64,000 nucleotides of DNA from SAR324 cluster bacterium JCVI-SC AAA005 (GCA_000224765.2 AGAU01000163.1:1-64000), one strand, 5' to 3'; shown: positions 16,480 to 26,006, numbered from the stretch's first letter. The notes: generated by a model not told the origin, from the sequence alone. A program made the numbers and translations.

Positions 16480-16714
16480 GGTCAACCTCAAAGATTATAA
16501 AAAAGAAAATCGGGGATTACTACGCAAATCTGTCGAGGAACGCGTAACCTATAAGAAGTCCGGCCCCAAACCCAAACCTGAAGATGAAAAGAACTCCGCC
16601 AAAATCCTCGTTTCTATGAAACCTGCCGAACGTGAGAGTCTTGAGGAAGCTGCAAATGGTCGCCCGCTCTCTCAATATATCAAGCACATCTTACGCGATC
16701 GCGGTGTCATCTGA
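16472..16714 (+). CDS. small ribbon-helix-helix partner protein, ParG-like
   Basis: 80 aa, starts at an ATG with CCGGAG upstream and overlaps the ParA gene by 8 bases. Residues 1-40 are basic and probably unstructured (KENRGLLRKSVEERVTYKK), with Arg residues that could act as an arginine finger as in ParG. The C-terminal half (AKILVSMKPAERESLEEAA, PLSQYIKHILRDRG) fits a ribbon-helix-helix dimerisation and DNA-binding fold. Its size and position match the centromere-binding protein of type Ib partition systems. DNA target unknown; the AT-rich leader at 15785-15820 contains two ATTTTAAT copies and is one candidate. Confidence 0.7.
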   Translation: MSKVNLKDYKKENRGLLRKSVEERVTYKKSGPKPKPEDEKNSAKILVSMKPAERESLEEAANGRPLSQYIKHILRDRGVI

Positions 16715-17234
16715 GCGAACAAGCTTTATCGCCAAGCCTAGCAAAGCCTTGTGCGCCGTGCCCTAAGAAAAAATTAAGTTATAATTAGTACTGAGTTTTT
16801 TGGAGAGGGGTCTGCATCTTGCAGCAGAACATAAGACGGGGGTGAGCCCAGGTCTCATGAGGCGCTTCCATTCGCCTGAAATAATGGGGGGCATTATTTC
16901 ACGAAGATTGAATCACCAGAAGTGAGAGCACCCAGGTGATTCATCCATTTCTCACCTAGGCCCACAATTGACATCATGCAAGAATGTTCCCTTTTTCTGA
17001 AATATCTGTAATTTTTATTCTTAAATACTGTTTTCAATTAGTTTAATTCCTTTTCGTAGAAATTTTCCAAGTACATGTCCAGCCTTCTTTCGCTTGCCCA
17101 TCCGACACTCTTTGCCGAATAATTGACCATATCTGGAATTTCACGTTTCGGTTTTTCAGTAAATTCCCTAAAATCCATTTGTCAGATTTCTTTCGCTCCT
17201 GTTCGTATTTCGTTCCCGCAAATTGAATAGAGTT
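16715..17234. other. intergenic region with TATAAT box and candidate structured RNA
   Basis: 520 bases without a gene between the ParG-like gene and the Hsp70-like gene. A TATAAT hexamer lies at about 16774-16779, followed by a compact set of hairpins through 16956 (listed separately). From 16980 to 17234 the sequence is AT-rich with no clear gene or repeat. It probably contains the promoter of the Hsp70-like gene, but I cannot fix its boxes. Confidence 0.5.
16841..16956 (+). ncRNA. candidate multi-branched structured RNA
   Basis: Four helices nest into one multi-branch fold. P1 (GGTGAG 16841-16846 with CTCACC 16951-16956) closes it. P2 (16860-16864 with 16873-16877) has an 8-base loop. P3 (GAAATAATG 16878-16886 with its exact complement 16892-16900) has a GGGGG loop. 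P4 (16909-16917 with 16935-16943, 9 bp) has a 17-base loop. A further hairpin (CTGCA/TGCAG) lies at 16812-16824. The upstream TATAAT suggests plus-strand transcription starting near 16790. It does not match tmRNA, RNase P, SRP RNA, 6S RNA or common riboswitches that I recognise. It might also act as DNA, for example as the centromere of the neighbouring ParFG-like pair. Confidence 0.45.
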
Positions 17235-19052
17235 ATGAACCCAGATAGCCCTTTCAGTATTGGCATTGATCTAGGCACAACTAATAGCGCCTTAGCTTTC
17301 ATTCATCATGAAGAAGCTGAAAAGAGCCAGATCCTCTACATTCCACAATTGATCGATCGGAATTTGCTCGATGAGCTTCCGACACTTCCTTCTTTTCTGT
17401 ACTACCCTCTGGAAGAGGAGTCGTCCAGTTTACTTGGACACTTACACTGGGAAACAGCCAACGTCCATTTGGTTGGAACGGGAGCTCGGGTGCTGGGAGA
17501 GAAAAACCCCCAGCGCCTGGTCAGTTCTGCCAAGTCCTGGCTGGGTCATCCAGAGGGTCAAAAACAAGCTATCCTACCACTCTATTCACCAGAGGATCTG
17601 ACCAAGATTTCTGCAGTTGATGCAGCAACAGCCTATCTACAGCACATGCGAGAAGTCTGGGATGAAAGTCACTTGCAGGAATTGATATCTGATCAACAGG
17701 TTATAATTACTGTTCCAGCATCCTTCGATGCGGTCGCCAGAGAACTAACACTTCAGGCTGCCACAGCTGCAGGATTTTCAACGATCACCCTGCTGGAAGA
17801 ACCCATTTCAGCTTTTTATGCCTGGCTTGCAGAGAACGGAGAAAATTGGCGGGATCAAGTCAGCATTGGTGACTTGATCCTTGTTTGCGATATCGGAGGA
17901 GGCACCACTGATTTTAGCCTCATTCTTGTTCGTCAAGAAGAAGGCTCCCTCCAGCTTGACCGCATTGCTGTCGGAGATCACATCCTGTTAGGCGGCGACA
18001 ATATGGATTTGACCCTCGCTCGAAACCTGCAACTTAAAATGCAGGAGGAAGGACGTCAATTACAGCAATGGCAGTTTTTTGGTTTAGCCCATTCATGTCG
18101 TAAGGCAAAAGAACAACTGCTGCAGGATGTCAAATTGGACAGTGTCAGTGTGGTAGTGCCAGGCCGTGGAAGTCGTCTCGTGGGGGGAACCATCTCTTGC
18201 GAACTCACCCGCCGTGAACTGGAAGAAGCCTTGTTGGAAGGATTTTTTTCAACTTGCGGTGTGGAAGACAGACCAACACAACATACTCAGCGCACAGGAT
18301 TACGCACGCTTGGTTTGAACTACGCTCAAGATTCCCGAATCCTCAGGCACTTAGCCCAGTTTCTTCATGATAGCCGACAAAGAATCGGTGACGAGGAGCT
18401 AACTGAAAATATCCTGAAGCAAGAGTTTCTTGCACCCTCTGCAATCCTGTTCAATGGGGGCGCTACGAAGGCTCCCCTGTTCAGAGATCGAATCGTTGAA
18501 ACTCTCAATTGTTGGCTAGAGACCACCGAACAACCCAGACTGAAACTACTGGAATTGAGCGACCCAGATCTTGCGGTGGCTCAAGGTGCAGCTTACTACG
18601 GTAGTGTACAGAGAGGCTTTGGTCTTCGCATTCGCAGCGCCAACACATTCTCCTACTACATTGGAGTTGAATCCACGATGCCAGCCATTCCAGGAATGCC
18701 TCCTTTCATGAATGGGCTCTGCGTAGCACCATCTGGAATGGAAGAAGGAAGTGAAGTCCACCTACTAGGAATGGAATTCGGTTTGTTGGTCGGAGAAACT
18801 GCTCAGTTCCGCTTCTTCATTAGTCGGGAGCGCAAAGACGAAGCTGGAGATCTTGTAGAAAATGCTGAAGAGGAGCTAGAAGAACTAGCCAGTTTGGAAG
18901 TCTGTCTAGAAATGGAAGATACTACTGAATCACAGGTGGTTCCCGTACAATTGCGCACACTACTAACAGAAGTAGGTGCTCTGGAACTTTGGTGTGAGAA
19001 GACCGATGGATCACAGCAATGGAAACTCGAATTCAACCTGCGCAGCGAATAG
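17235..19052 (+). CDS. Hsp70-family (DnaK-like) protein
   Basis: 605 aa from the ATG at 17235. The actin-like ATPase is clear: SIGIDLGTTNSALAF at the N-terminus (phosphate 1), ITVPASFDAVARELTLQAA and LLEEPISAFYA (connect region), VCDIGGGTTDFSLI (phosphate 2), AILFNGGATKAPLFRDRI (adenosine motif). The substrate-binding part is shorter and unlike DnaK: only about 130 residues, with an acidic EEELEELASLEVCLEME patch and no lid helices visible. This places it among the non-canonical Hsp70 homologs (HscC/YegD style) and not DnaK. No dnaJ or grpE nearby. It is convergent with, and 2 bases from, a gene of unknown function. Confidence 0.9.
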   Translation: MNPDSPFSIGIDLGTTNSALAFIHHEEAEKSQILYIPQLIDRNLLDELPTLPSFLYYPLEEESSSLLGHLHWETANVHLVGTGARVLGEKNPQRLVSSAKSWLGHPEGQKQAILPLYSPEDLTKISAVDAATAYLQHMREVWDESHLQELISDQQVIITVPASFDAVARELTLQAATAAGFSTITLLEEPISAFYAWLAENGENWRDQVSIGDLILVCDIGGGTTDFSLILVRQEEGSLQLDRIAVGDHILLGGDNMDLTLARNLQLKMQEEGRQLQQWQFFGLAHSCRKAKEQLLQDVKLDSVSVVVPGRGSRLVGGTISCELTRRELEEALLEGFFSTCGVEDRPTQHTQRTGLRTLGLNYAQDSRILRHLAQFLHDSRQRIGDEELTENILKQEFLAPSAILFNGGATKAPLFRDRIVETLNCWLETTEQPRLKLLELSDPDLAVAQGAAYYGSVQRGFGLRIRSANTFSYYIGVESTMPAIPGMPPFMNGLCVAPSGMEEGSEVHLLGMEFGLLVGETAQFRFFISRERKDEAGDLVENAEEELEELASLEVCLEMEDTTESQVVPVQLRTLLTEVGALELWCEKTDGSQQWKLEFNLRSE

Positions 19053-19054
19053 TG

Positions 19055-19939
19055 TTAGGTCAGTGTGAGAGAATCGTCCAAAGGATTCGCCAGATCCAAT
19101 GGTTGAATCTCAACAAAATGCAGCAAATCTGCACCGAGTTTGACCAGAGCAAATTGCTGAAACAGATCTCCAGCAAAATGCTTACGCAGGAACTGACGCA
19201 GAATTGTATGCTCAGGTTGGAGCAAAACACGATCGCAGAGGCCTAGATATTCTGCCTGGCGAATATCGATAAACTGCACAACCTGATTCATATTCATCTC
19301 ACTAGTTTCAGAAGACAATCTAGTGAAATAAAGGCCTACTCGATGGCATAGATCTTCAAGTAAGTTTCCATAGAGAACAAGGCTCTCCAGAAAGGAAAAG
19401 TCACGCAGCATCAGTTCGTGTAGTGCCTCACACTTGGTGTAAAACAGACTCGCCTGAATCTGCCCACGATCGTTGCACAGCTTGCGCTGATTGACGTTAT
19501 ACTCCCTCAAATTGCTGAGGTGCAGCAACAGCAGCTGACTAGTATGATCCCAACATGCTTTGCGCTCCTCCAGAATCTGTCCAACCCTTACGGCACGATT
19601 TAACAGATCCTGGATCAATTCCAATGGCAAATCTAGAGCAATACAATGAGCTAGAGTGAAGGGTCGCTTGGTCCCTCGAATACCGGGCATTGCGGGTCGC
19701 CAAGCCCAAAATGGGGTCCGAGCCATCTCCAACAATCCCCCAAAGGGCATCTCTTTTTGTTGCATCCAATGTTCACAAAGACGCTCGCACAGACGCTCAT
19801 CCTGAACCAGATTGATCCGACGACGACCCTTGCGATCACGGAGTCCATCTAACGAAAAGACATGTGGCAACAAGTCCACAAGAGGTGCTTCGCCAGCAAA
19901 ATTCTGGTTTGCAGGATGGTGCTGCAAGTTTTCCGTCAT
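19055..19939 (-). CDS. protein of unknown function, helical
   Basis: 294 aa, not recognised. It starts at an ATG with GGAACC before it and ends two bases from the stop of the Hsp70-like gene on the other strand. The sequence looks soluble and mostly helical. There is no signal peptide or membrane segment. Notable stretches are FGGLLEMARTPFWAWRPAMP and FTLAHCIALDLPLELIQDLL, and a Cys/Leu-rich C-terminal half. The tail-to-tail contact with the Hsp70-like gene is suggestive but not evidence of a shared job. Confidence 0.75.
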   Translation of the reverse strand: MTENLQHHPANQNFAGEAPLVDLLPHVFSLDGLRDRKGRRRINLVQDERLCERLCEHWMQQKEMPFGGLLEMARTPFWAWRPAMPGIRGTKRPFTLAHCIALDLPLELIQDLLNRAVRVGQILEERKACWDHTSQLLLLHLSNLREYNVNQRKLCNDRGQIQASLFYTKCEALHELMLRDFSFLESLVLYGNLLEDLCHRVGLYFTRLSSETSEMNMNQVVQFIDIRQAEYLGLCDRVLLQPEHTILRQFLRKHFAGDLFQQFALVKLGADLLHFVEIQPLDLANPLDDSLTLT

Positions 19940-20082
19940 GGTTCCGTATATTTCTGGTTTGTGTTAGTTTTTGATTTATAATGTTCTTTACAAAGATAGA
20001 CTTGCTGTAATTTTGTCAAGTCAGGTTGGTTTCCGGGAATTTATCACATCCATATTCTGTCCCGTTTACATCCAAAAGTGCT

Positions 20083-21111
20083 ATGCCTACTAATTCTACC
20101 CCCCCACTCGTCACAGCCTTACGGAAAAAAGATGCCTACCTCGATTCTGTCAGTAAGATCCGCTTTCAAGAAACGGTCTCTTCCTATCTGTTCAAAGCTA
20201 GCAACCACTTTTACAAGATCAAAAAGGCTGATAGTGAACATACAAGTTTAGCGGTTAAACAGGCTTTTTGCCAAGAAGAAGCCAAATTACTGCATAGACT
20301 CAACGGGGAGGATTTACAGGCCGAGGTACTTCCTGTTTATCAGAATGGAAAAAGTTTCGGCTTCAAGAATGAAGTCGGGGCTACAGCTGTAGACTATGCA
20401 CTTAAAACAACTGCGCTAAGCGAACGCAACCTGGTAAGCTATCTGCTGGATCAGAAAAAACTCTCACTGATTGCTGTCGGACGAATCGCCCGCAAACTCG
20501 CCCAAGCACATTCAGATTTTCCTACAAACGACAGGACCGCACAAGAACGAGGACGAGCAGAGGTACTGCGTTCGCTATGTGAAGACATGCTTTACCAGAT
20601 GAAACGCCACTTGGACGAGTCATTTACCCAACCTATTAGGGATATGATTCGCCACCCACTGGACAAATTTTTTGATGAGCAAAATCGGCTTTTTCAGCGC
20701 AGAATTCGTAAGCATCGAATCGTTGAGGGACATGGTGCACTGCTACCTGAACACATACATGTCAAAGGCCAGACTGTAATATTTCTAAGCCCTCAGGAAG
20801 CCCAGAAGAAATATGTAATTCTAGATGCTGCCAACGATGTGGCAACCTTCTCTGTAGAGTTGTTGCGCCAACAAGAAGAAGAGCTAAATAGTAGTTTTCT
20901 GGATCGGTACCTACGAAGTTCTAGGGATCGTACCGACATGAAACCCTTGCTTCCAGTTTACCAGATGTATGCAGCACTAAGACTGGGAGTCACTAGCTGT
21001 GAGATGCGCACCGCAATGGCCTGGAAAGAAGAAGAACGCGAAGCTTTTCGGCAGAGAGCCGTACAGTACTTCAATATTGCTGTCCGGTTTGCTCGGCAAC
21101 TACCTCACTAA
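20083..21111 (+). CDS. COG2187-like kinase-fold protein with degenerate active site
   Basis: 342 aa from the ATG at 20083 (an in-frame TTG at 20026 would add 19 residues). The layout resembles the aminoglycoside-phosphotransferase-like COG2187 proteins: an N-terminal lobe with YLFKASNHFYKIKK where the ATP-binding Lys would lie, then EGHGALLPEHIHV at the place of the catalytic loop (normally HGDLHxxNI), then VILDAANDVATFSVELL at the place of the metal-binding Asp segment, and a helical end with YQMYAALRLGV. The catalytic Asp is Ala here and the Asn is changed, so phosphotransfer is doubtful. The assignment rests on pattern and is moderately sure. Confidence 0.6.
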   Translation: MPTNSTPPLVTALRKKDAYLDSVSKIRFQETVSSYLFKASNHFYKIKKADSEHTSLAVKQAFCQEEAKLLHRLNGEDLQAEVLPVYQNGKSFGFKNEVGATAVDYALKTTALSERNLVSYLLDQKKLSLIAVGRIARKLAQAHSDFPTNDRTAQERGRAEVLRSLCEDMLYQMKRHLDESFTQPIRDMIRHPLDKFFDEQNRLFQRRIRKHRIVEGHGALLPEHIHVKGQTVIFLSPQEAQKKYVILDAANDVATFSVELLRQQEEELNSSFLDRYLRSSRDRTDMKPLLPVYQMYAALRLGVTSCEMRTAMAWKEEEREAFRQRAVQYFNIAVRFARQLPH

Positions 21112-21168
21112 TCATCGTCAACCCTAACAAGCCATCTCTCCCTCTATCTTCGACTGAAATCCAGAGTA

Positions 21169-22587
21169 ATGAGACATTTCGTCCAAAAATTTGGTGGCAC
21201 CAGCCTTGGCACAGCCAAGCGCATGAAAGGGGTCGCTCAAATCATAGTAGACCATCTAAAACAACATCATCGAGTCACCGCTGTCGTTTCGGCGATGAGC
21301 AGCTATAATAAGACAGAAGGAACCACTAGCAGACTACTGGAAGCTGGCAGTTTAGCGCTCCTTGGAGGGCCCTTCTATCGAATGATTGACCTTGTAGAGG
21401 AAAGCCACAACGAGGCTTTCAGCGCGGCCGTCCGTAATCCAGAAATTCAGGAACAACTACGAGAATTTGTTCATCGAGAATTGCGTTCGCTGAAATCCTT
21501 TCTAGAAGCAATCCACGTAATTAGAGAGATTTCACCACGCAGCCAGGATCTGATTGTCGGTACTGGAGAGCGTCTCTCTGCGCGGTTGTTGAGTGGAGTG
21601 CTCCAAGACTTGGGAATTGATGCTGAATACGTTGATTTGTCTGAAGCCCTCCTAGAAAGTGAGCCTGCTCCCGATGGACGTGCGCTCTTTCCTTATCTGC
21701 AACATCAATTTGGCCAGTACCTTCCTAAGGAAACAGGACGGACTGCCGTGATCACAGGATTTTTTGGCTTTGTTCCTGGAGGAATCATTGACCGTGTTGG
21801 TAGAGGATATACCGACCTAACTGCTGCCCTGATCGCTGCAGAGACCAAAGCCGACGAACTGCAGGTCTGGAAAGAAGTTGATGGGATTTATTCCGCAGAT
21901 CCTCGCAAAGTCCCTGCAGCCTCCGTACTACCAGAAATTTCACCAGCTGAGGCTGCCGAACTGACCTATTTTGGCTCTGAAGTATTGCATCCCTTTACCA
22001 TGGAGTGTGCTATCAAGGCCAATGTGCCAATTCGAATCAAAAACACCTTTTACCCAGAGAAACCCGGTACTATTATCGTCCCTGTCAAGTTGACCGAACA
22101 AAGAAAACAGCGGAACAAAACGGCTGTGGCAGTCACAACCAAACACCACGTCAGCATTCTCAACATTCACTCAAACCGAATGCTGAATTCGACCGGCTTT
22201 ATGGCGCAGGTATTTGAACTATTCAAGAAGCACCGAGTTGTGATTGACTTGGTTTCAACATCAGAAGTCAACATCTCCTGTACGGTTGACCGCTTGGATA
22301 ATGTTCAGCCCATGATTCACGACATGGAAGAATTTGCTGATGTAACCCTGGTTCGTGACCGGGCAATACTGAGCTTGGTAGGAGAGGGGATGCGCTACGC
22401 TACAGGCACTGCAGGACGGATGTTTATGGCGCTGGCCCAGCAACAAATAAATCTAGAGATGATTACACAAGGCGCTTCTGAGATCAACATTTCCTGCGTA
22501 ATTCGGCAAGAGGACTCCCCTGAAGCACTACGCATCATTCACAAGACATTTTTAGAATCAAATACGGAGGCCAATGCGAGCAGCTGA
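21169..22587 (+). CDS. lysC: aspartate kinase
   Basis: Phosphorylates aspartate as first step toward lysine, threonine and methionine. 472 aa. Kinase domain: QKFGGTSLG at 6-14, VVSAMSS, GERLSARLLSG, GRGYTDLTAALIA, VDGIYSADPRKVP and YFGSEVLHPFTM. The C-terminal 170 residues form the regulatory ACT pair (VSILNIHSNRMLNSTGFMA and LEMITQGASEINISCVI), so it should be feedback controlled. No fused homoserine dehydrogenase, so it is monofunctional. The last 14 bases overlap the start of nth. The symbol is by family; which isozyme it is cannot be told. Confidence 0.95.
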   Translation: MRHFVQKFGGTSLGTAKRMKGVAQIIVDHLKQHHRVTAVVSAMSSYNKTEGTTSRLLEAGSLALLGGPFYRMIDLVEESHNEAFSAAVRNPEIQEQLREFVHRELRSLKSFLEAIHVIREISPRSQDLIVGTGERLSARLLSGVLQDLGIDAEYVDLSEALLESEPAPDGRALFPYLQHQFGQYLPKETGRTAVITGFFGFVPGGIIDRVGRGYTDLTAALIAAETKADELQVWKEVDGIYSADPRKVPAASVLPEISPAEAAELTYFGSEVLHPFTMECAIKANVPIRIKNTFYPEKPGTIIVPVKLTEQRKQRNKTAVAVTTKHHVSILNIHSNRMLNSTGFMAQVFELFKKHRVVIDLVSTSEVNISCTVDRLDNVQPMIHDMEEFADVTLVRDRAILSLVGEGMRYATGTAGRMFMALAQQQINLEMITQGASEINISCVIRQEDSPEALRIIHKTFLESNTEANASS

Positions 22588-23218
22588 GCGTGAGCAGTTT
22601 TTCCAGAATCTCAGCAAAGCGATTCCAGAACCTATCACAGAATTACAACATGCTAACACCTTCGAACTACTGATCGCCATTATCCTTAGTGCGCAAACGA
22701 CAGATGCTGCTGTCAACAAGGTTACTCCATCTCTCTTTGGCAATTATCCTACTCCACAAAAACTTGCTCAGACTACACCAGAAAAAGTATTGACCCATAT
22801 CAAGACTCTAGGTCTTGCTCCCACTAAAGCCAAAAATATTGTTAAAACTGCTCGACAGCTTTGTGAACATCATCAAGGAGAAATCCCCGAAGACTCTGAA
22901 GCTCTGCAGGCCTTGCCCGGTGTAGGACGCAAAACTGCAAACGTGCTTTTGAACACAGCTTTCGGGCATCCTGTGATTGCCGTGGACACTCACGTATTTC
23001 GAGTTTCTAACCGCACAGGATTAGCATGTGGAAAAACTGTGGAAGAAGTCGATCGCAAACTAGCTCGTAATGTTCCTCCAAATTGGCGCAAAGATGCCCA
23101 TCACTACCTAATTCTACAGGGCCGCTACACTTGCAAGGCACGAAAGCCTCTTTGTGGGAAATGTCCCGTGCTTCATGAATGTTCTTATCCGAATAAGGAA
23201 ATTCAGAAGGTGAACTGA
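22574..23218 (+). CDS. nth: endonuclease III
   Basis: DNA glycosylase/AP lyase removing oxidised pyrimidines, 214 aa, normal length. Helix-hairpin-helix LPGVGRKTANVLL contains the catalytic Lys 120 and AVDTHVFR the catalytic Asp 138, the same numbers as in the E. coli enzyme. The 4Fe-4S cluster ligands are C187, C194, C197 and C203 (C-x6-C-x2-C-x5-C). It starts inside the end of the aspartate kinase gene behind a clear GGAGG, so it is probably translated by coupling. Confidence 0.97.
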   Translation: MRAAEREQFFQNLSKAIPEPITELQHANTFELLIAIILSAQTTDAAVNKVTPSLFGNYPTPQKLAQTTPEKVLTHIKTLGLAPTKAKNIVKTARQLCEHHQGEIPEDSEALQALPGVGRKTANVLLNTAFGHPVIAVDTHVFRVSNRTGLACGKTVEEVDRKLARNVPPNWRKDAHHYLILQGRYTCKARKPLCGKCPVLHECSYPNKEIQKVN

Positions 23219-23332
23219 CTTGAACCAAGATCGATTCTGAAATCTGACTGTAATCCACGGTTTTTGCTCAGTTAGAACATGATTATCTCAAACTGTTCAA
23301 GGACTGACTTAGAAAGCAAAAGAGATTGCTAT

Positions 23333-24382
23333 TCAGGGCTGAACGACGAAAGGGTAAGCAATTCCACTGTAGAAGAAGTACGGGCTGAGGGCCAGATTTT
23401 CAGCTAGTTCTAGAAGATAATCATCAGTTGATTCTTGATAGTCCTTTCTGCGAATCGCCCAGTTGCGATTCTCTGCTTGGAAGCGTAGGTCATACACTCC
23501 AAAATCCAGTAGCGCCCGCTGATCCTCCAGATTCCAATACAATATATCTGCAGCAAATTCACGTCTTTGATCCGTACTACGCACTGCAATTCTGTCTCCC
23601 TGCAATAGGAGTTCATACTGAACCAATCGAGGTGGGTTCCATTCCTGTGGATTTTGTTGACGCAACAGCACTCGAGAACGATCAGCAATCAAGTATCTCG
23701 ATGGCACCATAGTTGTCGGAAAATCAAGCTGTCCTTGAACACGCAATGGTTGAATTTCTCGAAAATCAATAAACTTTTGATATTCTCGGCGAGATAGACC
23801 AGAAGGCTCGCTTCGTGCCAGTTTCAGCCCAATGGATTGCACTGAATATTGAGCAAAGATTTGAGGATTTTGACGATAGGTCAAATCTTCTACAAAAAAG
23901 ATCCCACTCTCACTTAAAATCGGTGCCGTGATTGTTTTGCCAGCAGGAGTATTGAAACGAATTTGCAACTGCATTTCATCAGCGAGCCTTACGTTTGTCT
24001 GAAGCTGTTCAAACTCGAACCGCACTCGACCACTGAGCAAGATATGTGACCATAGCTTTTCTTCTTCAGCAGCTTCTGCCAAGTTAGGATCCTGCTGACG
24101 AACAGCCTGCAAACGAGCAAAGGCTTTAACTCTTTCCCCAGCAGCCAAGTACTCCCGATAGCGCTGAAGGTTATCCTTGGCAACATGACGGTTCACTCGT
24201 AGGAGAGCCCCGAGATAGACCGAATTGCCCGGATTGGCGATAACCGCTTCCCGGTAGGAGGTCGAAGCTTCTTCCCAACGTTCTTCTGCTTCCAATCGTA
24301 CTCCCTGATCGTAAGCGAACGAGCATCCCAGCAGGGGTAGACTCAATAATAGCAGTAATGCGTATTTCCAGAATTGTCGCAC
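23333..24382 (-). CDS. TPR-containing lipoprotein of unknown function
   Basis: 349 aa from a GTG at 24382 that lies one base after the guaB stop and behind AAGGTGGAG; a longer frame into guaB exists but is unlikely. The N-terminus is a lipoprotein signal (LLLLLSLPLLGCS) with the lipobox Cys at about residue 20. Residues 25-70 fit one to two TPR-like helical pairs (AEERWEEASTSYREAVIANP). The rest (VRFEFEQLQ onward) is beta-rich and not recognised. Envelope location is expected. It is in one transcription unit with guaB. Confidence 0.82.
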   Translation of the reverse strand: MRQFWKYALLLLLSLPLLGCSFAYDQGVRLEAEERWEEASTSYREAVIANPGNSVYLGALLRVNRHVAKDNLQRYREYLAAGERVKAFARLQAVRQQDPNLAEAAEEEKLWSHILLSGRVRFEFEQLQTNVRLADEMQLQIRFNTPAGKTITAPILSESGIFFVEDLTYRQNPQIFAQYSVQSIGLKLARSEPSGLSRREYQKFIDFREIQPLRVQGQLDFPTTMVPSRYLIADRSRVLLRQQNPQEWNPPRLVQYELLLQGDRIAVRSTDQRREFAADILYWNLEDQRALLDFGVYDLRFQAENRNWAIRRKDYQESTDDYLLELAENLALSPYFFYSGIAYPFVVQP

Positions 24383-24383
24383 G

Positions 24384-25859
24384 TCACTCCACCTTAGAAA
24401 TTGGATAATTTGGAGCCTCTTCCGTGATGAAGACATCATGAACATGACTTTCTCGTAGTCCAGCCGAGGTGATTCGGACGAATTGTGCCTGCTCTTGCAG
24501 CTCCACAATATTTCGACAGCCAGTGTATCCCATTCCAGAGCGCAATCCTCCTACAAACTGATAGACCATTTCTGCTAGTGATCCTTTAAAAGGCACTCGG
24601 CCTTCAATCCCTTCTGGTACTAATTTTGATTCTTCAATATTGTTCTGAAAATAGCGATCTTTGCTACCTTCCTTCATCGCACCCATTGATCCCATTCCAC
24701 GATACAGCTTGTAACGACGACCCTGGTAAAGAATCACTTGGCCAGGAGTTTCTGCTGTCCCAGCAAATAAGCTACCTATCATCACGGAGTCTGCACCAGC
24801 CGCTAGGGCTTTCACAATATCACCTGAGTACTTGATTCCTCCATCGGCAATTATAGGAATTCCACAACGTCTCGCCACGCTTGCTGACTCACTAATCGCT
24901 GTAATTTGAGGCACACCAATACCAGCAACTACTCTCGTTGTACAAATTGAGCCTGGCCCAATTCCGATTTTGACAGCATCGACTCCTGCCTTGATCAAAG
25001 CTTCACAACCAGAGGCAGTAGCAATATTTCCTGCAACAATTTCTAGCTCAGGAAAGGATTCGCGAAGTTCTTGGATGCTTTGTAGGACCTTACTAGAATG
25101 TCCGTGTGCTGTATCCAACACAACGAGATCGACGCCTCTACTGATTAATGCCGCTGTACGTTCCATCAAATCTCGGCTTGTACTCACAGCAGCACCAACC
25201 CTTAAACGTCCTCGATCATCTTTGTTGGCATTTGGGTATTTGCGGGACTTCTCAATGTCCTTGATCGTGATCAAACCAAGCAGCTCATAGCCTTCTGAGA
25301 CAACGAGCAATTTCTCGATACGATGGGTATGCAACAGAGTTTTCGCTTTCTCGAGATCAATTCCTGGAGAGACTGTGACCAGTCGATCCCGCCCGCTGGT
25401 CATCACAGAGCCCACTTTTTGATCCAGATTGGTCTCAAAACGTAGATCTCGATTCGTCAGAATACCAACTAACTCCGTGCCACGGGTTACAGGAACTCCA
25501 GAGATGCGATAGCGCTCCATCAACTGTAATGCATCTTTCAGTGGTTGTTCAGGCTCAACTGTGATTGGGTCAGAGATCATTCCACTCTCTGACCGTTTGA
25601 CTCGATCAACCTGAGCAGCTTGTTCCTCCACACTCATATTTTTGTGAATCACCCCAAGACCACCCTCCTGTGCTATACTAATAGCCACTTGGTGTTCTGT
25701 AACAGTATCCATTGCCGCACTCAGTAGAGGAATGTTGCAATCCAAGTGTCGGGTCAGCCGAGTTTGAACAGAAACTTCGTGAGGTAGGATGTCTGAATAG
25801 GCGGGTACAAGAAGAACGTCATCGAAGGTCAAACCTTCCGTAATGCGATTCTGCAGCAT
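24384..25859 (-). CDS. guaB: IMP dehydrogenase
   Basis: Oxidises IMP to XMP, the committed step to GMP. 491 aa from the ATG at 25859, which has AAGGAAGC upstream; the open frame runs further but without support. TIM barrel start [13 protein letters not shown], then two CBS domains (about 94-150 and 153-210), the catalytic loop [13 protein letters not shown] with Cys 306, [18 protein letters not shown] and the flap RGMGSMGAM. The C-terminus has the usual GYTGCRNI. Length and motifs are standard. Divergent from rpmH with about 215 nt between. Confidence 0.97.
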   Translation of the reverse strand: MLQNRITEGLTFDDVLLVPAYSDILPHEVSVQTRLTRHLDCNIPLLSAAMDTVTEHQVAISIAQEGGLGVIHKNMSVEEQAAQVDRVKRSESGMISDPITVEPEQPLKDALQLMERYRISGVPVTRGTELVGILTNRDLRFETNLDQKVGSVMTSGRDRLVTVSPGIDLEKAKTLLHTHRIEKLLVVSEGYELLGLITIKDIEKSRKYPNANKDDRGRLRVGAAVSTSRDLMERTAALISRGVDLVVLDTAHGHSSKVLQSIQELRESFPELEIVAGNIATASGCEALIKAGVDAVKIGIGPGSICTTRVVAGIGVPQITAISESASVARRCGIPIIADGGIKYSGDIVKALAAGADSVMIGSLFAGTAETPGQVILYQGRRYKLYRGMGSMGAMKEGSKDRYFQNNIEESKLVPEGIEGRVPFKGSLAEMVYQFVGGLRSGMGYTGCRNIVELQEQAQFVRITSAGLRESHVHDVFITEEAPNYPISKVE

Positions 25860-26006
25860 AAGCTTCCTTTTTACAGCACAGCCAGAGGTGCCGGCCAGCA
25901 TCCATGGGGCAAGAAAAATTTCCTTAATTTCGCACAACAAACTACAGAACTCAATTAAATTTCCAGTTTAGAACACAATCCCACCCAACAGAGAGTAGGA
26001 AAAAAC

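Noticed and set aside
16801..16960. tmRNA, 6S RNA or SRP RNA
   Set aside because: No tRNA-like end, tag frame, rod-like 6S fold or SRP tetraloop motif is visible.
23410..23712. Open frames on both strands within the lipoprotein gene
   Set aside because: Shadows of the TPR lipoprotein reading frame, without ribosome sites or motifs.
25860..25940. N-terminal extension of guaB to position 25940
   Set aside because: The ATG at 25859 has a good ribosome site and gives the normal IMPDH N-terminus.
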